DNA of 13,965 nucleotides, taken from positions 1-13,965 of the forward strand of contig JAUWOK010000019.1 in the NCBI GenBank assembly GCA_030612165.1, written 5' to 3'. Numbering within the stretch: position 1 is the first letter of the stretch; each line of letters begins with the position of its first letter. This document shows, one piece after another, positions 12,929 to 13,965 of this stretch. Position numbers and translations under genes: made by a program. Below the pieces are notes generated by a model. That model was given only the letters and a program-made list of their open reading frames with translations. It was not told where the DNA came from and searched no databases. This DNA is from Dehalococcoidia bacterium (GTDB lineage: Bacteria > Chloroflexota > Dehalococcoidia > GIF9 > AB-539-J10).

Positions 12929-13821
12929 GAAGAAGGTTATGGAGAGGGAATATGAGGTTTATGGACACGCTGAGTTCGGGAATATTTCCCGGATATCTGT
13001 AGCCCATTTATACAATCTGCGAAGGAGTATCATCTATCGGGGCATGAGCAGACTATTTACCAAGACGAAACCTGTCGTATCTAAAATTGGCGAGCGGGCG
13101 AAGCCGGAGCCGAAGGGGCAGCCCGGTCATATCCGGATAGATACAGTTCACCAGGGTAACCTCAACGGTCAGAAAGGGGTATATCATATCAATGCCGTGG
13201 ATGAGATTGCGCAGTGGGAAATCGTAGCCTCGGTGGGAAGGATATCAGAAGCTTATCTGGTGCCGGTACTGGAAATCATGTTGGCAGGGTTCCCCTTTAT
13301 CATCCGGGGGTTTCACTCTGATAATGGGTCAGAATTTGTAAACCATATAGTAGCCAGGCTGTTGAACAAAATGTTAATTCGTTTCACCAGATCAAGGCCC
13401 AGGCATCCTGACGATAACGGCCTGGTGGAGACCAAGAATGGCTCAGTGATACGTAAAAACCTGGGATATGCTTATATCCCACAAACATGCGCCAAATTGC
13501 TTAATGAGTATCACAGAGACTATCTAAATCCGTATATCAATTTCCACCGGCCCTGTTTCTTTCCGGTGTCTGTTATCGACCATAAAGGTAAGATCAGGAA
13601 GACTTATCCTTATAAGATGGTGAGGACACCCTATGAAAGGCTGAAATCTTTGCCCCAGGCTGAGAGTTACCTGTGCCCCGGCGTAACCTTTGAAAAACTG
13701 GAGACAATTGCTAATCAAATGAGCGATAATCAATTTGCAGAAAGGATGGTGAAAGCTCGTTCCAATCTCTTTCAGCAAATCTCAAGATTTGCTAGCCGCG
13801 TTGCCTGAAGCTCTTTTATTT

Positions 13822-13851
13822 AGGCTCATTTTTCAATTAGAATAGAGTCAG
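13822..13851 (-). repeat. Right terminal inverted repeat of the IS
   Basis: It is complementary to the left end at 12447-12475, with one gap and a few mismatches, and begins 13 bases after the transposase stop codon. Confidence 0.6.
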
Positions 13852-13965
13852 AAGAGAAAGAGCCTGTGCCGGCCTCCGCCAGCCTGTACTTCGGCATCGC
13901 CGCAGCCCAGATGCTCCCGCTCTTGCGTATTGAATTCGAAGGAAAGTTTCCTCCTATTGATAATC
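13852..13965. other. Right flank of the IS, no supported gene
   Basis: A markedly GC-rich block lies at about 13869-13922 in otherwise AT-richer DNA. A plus-strand frame is open from 13824 to the window end, and minus-strand frames are partly open, but none has a start with a ribosome binding site or a product I recognise. On the minus strand a TAGGAGGAAA motif near 13947-13956 looks like a Shine-Dalgarno but is not followed by a start codon within a useful distance. Confidence 0.3.

Larger units (their letters stand above)
12544..13808 (+). pseudogene. DDE (rve) transposase, disrupted by two frameshifts
   Basis: The protein can be read in three successive frames. Frame one (12544 to about 12721) gives EQVRQFMEGSEAVEF...WIEEVLIRFSYHRIKRAEKGVI. 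Frame two (about 12740-12911) gives IQKVTGYSRSQVSRLIAEYK, RRHCFPRKYTPSEVGLLARTDELHEWL, which includes a helix-turn-helix-like region. Frame three (about 12930-13808) gives KKVMEREYEVYG...and the integrase core with acidic residues in HIRIDTVHQG, GFHSDNGSEFVN and DDNGLVETKNGS, the D, D and E of the DDE triad, then LNPYINFHRPCFFP. The catalytic core is intact but the N-terminal DNA-binding part is out of frame, each break being +1. The 289-aa core ORF could start at the ATG at 12939. No good ribosome binding site precedes 12544. Confidence 0.85.
12446..13851 (+). mobile_element. Insertion sequence with a broken DDE transposase
   Basis: Imperfect terminal inverted repeats bound the unit. The left end starts CTGAGTCTCTTCCAATA at 12447 and contains ATGAGCCT (12468-12475); the right end, read on the minus strand from 13851, starts CTGACTCTATTCTAATT and contains ATGAGCCT (13822-13829). 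About 23 of 30 positions agree with one gap. The unit is near 1.4 kb and contains one transposase gene in three frames. The transposase is of the rve/DDE kind, like IS481 or the IS1202-type group; I cannot decide which. I saw no clear target duplication in the flanks. It appears immobile. Confidence 0.7.

Noticed and set aside
13824..13965. Plus-strand open frame to the window end
   Set aside because: It begins inside the IS end, has no start with a binding site and an alanine/proline-rich product that could come from GC-rich DNA by chance.

Overview
This window looks like a chromosome segment from an anaerobic, probably Gram-positive Clostridia-type bacterium (Bacillota). Three things point that way. 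A helicase gene is followed by a DnaD-domain gene and a DnaI/DnaC-type helicase loader, which is the Firmicutes primosome set. Genes related to the 2-hydroxyacyl-CoA dehydratase activase system, typical of strict anaerobes, are present. Most genes have strong AGGAGG-type ribosome binding sites. The genus cannot be named from the sequence alone.

Layout. (1) 1-3312, minus strand: a competence block comEA > comEC (membrane channel) > a separate ComEC-type metallo-beta-lactamase protein, all with overlapping stop/start codons. After it come a small 53-aa cysteine-rich gene with a TTG start and the first codons of another gene with its own promoter. (2) 3336-4238, plus strand: smpB and ssrA (tmRNA), the trans-translation ribosome-rescue pair, divergent from comEA. 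(3) 4207-4604: a decayed C-terminal remnant of a large serine recombinase that runs into the 3' end of ssrA, probably the scar of an element integrated at the tmRNA gene, plus a perfect 7-bp hairpin. (4) 4605-9305, minus strand: a replication operon rplI > dnaB > dnaD-like > dnaI-like loader > PlsY-like membrane protein. The loader carries two tandem AAA+ modules in one chain, and the PlsY-like protein has lost the usual active-site motifs. (5) 9324-12359, minus strand: three overlapping genes, two HgdB/DUF2229-like proteins and a BadF/HgdC-type ATP-dependent activase. Together they look like a split version of a large activase-related protein of unknown substrate. (6) 12446-13851: an insertion sequence with imperfect terminal inverted repeats. 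Its DDE transposase is broken into three frames, and both breaks lie exactly at small, near-identical palindromes. (7) 13852-13965: a short GC-rich tail with no supported gene.

The most interesting items are the double-AAA+ helicase loader translationally coupled to a degenerate PlsY, the split three-gene activase/HgdB-like operon, the overlooked 53-aa cysteine protein next to a possible paralogue, the palindromes in the transposase, and the recombinase scar at ssrA. No CRISPR array, tRNA or rRNA was seen.
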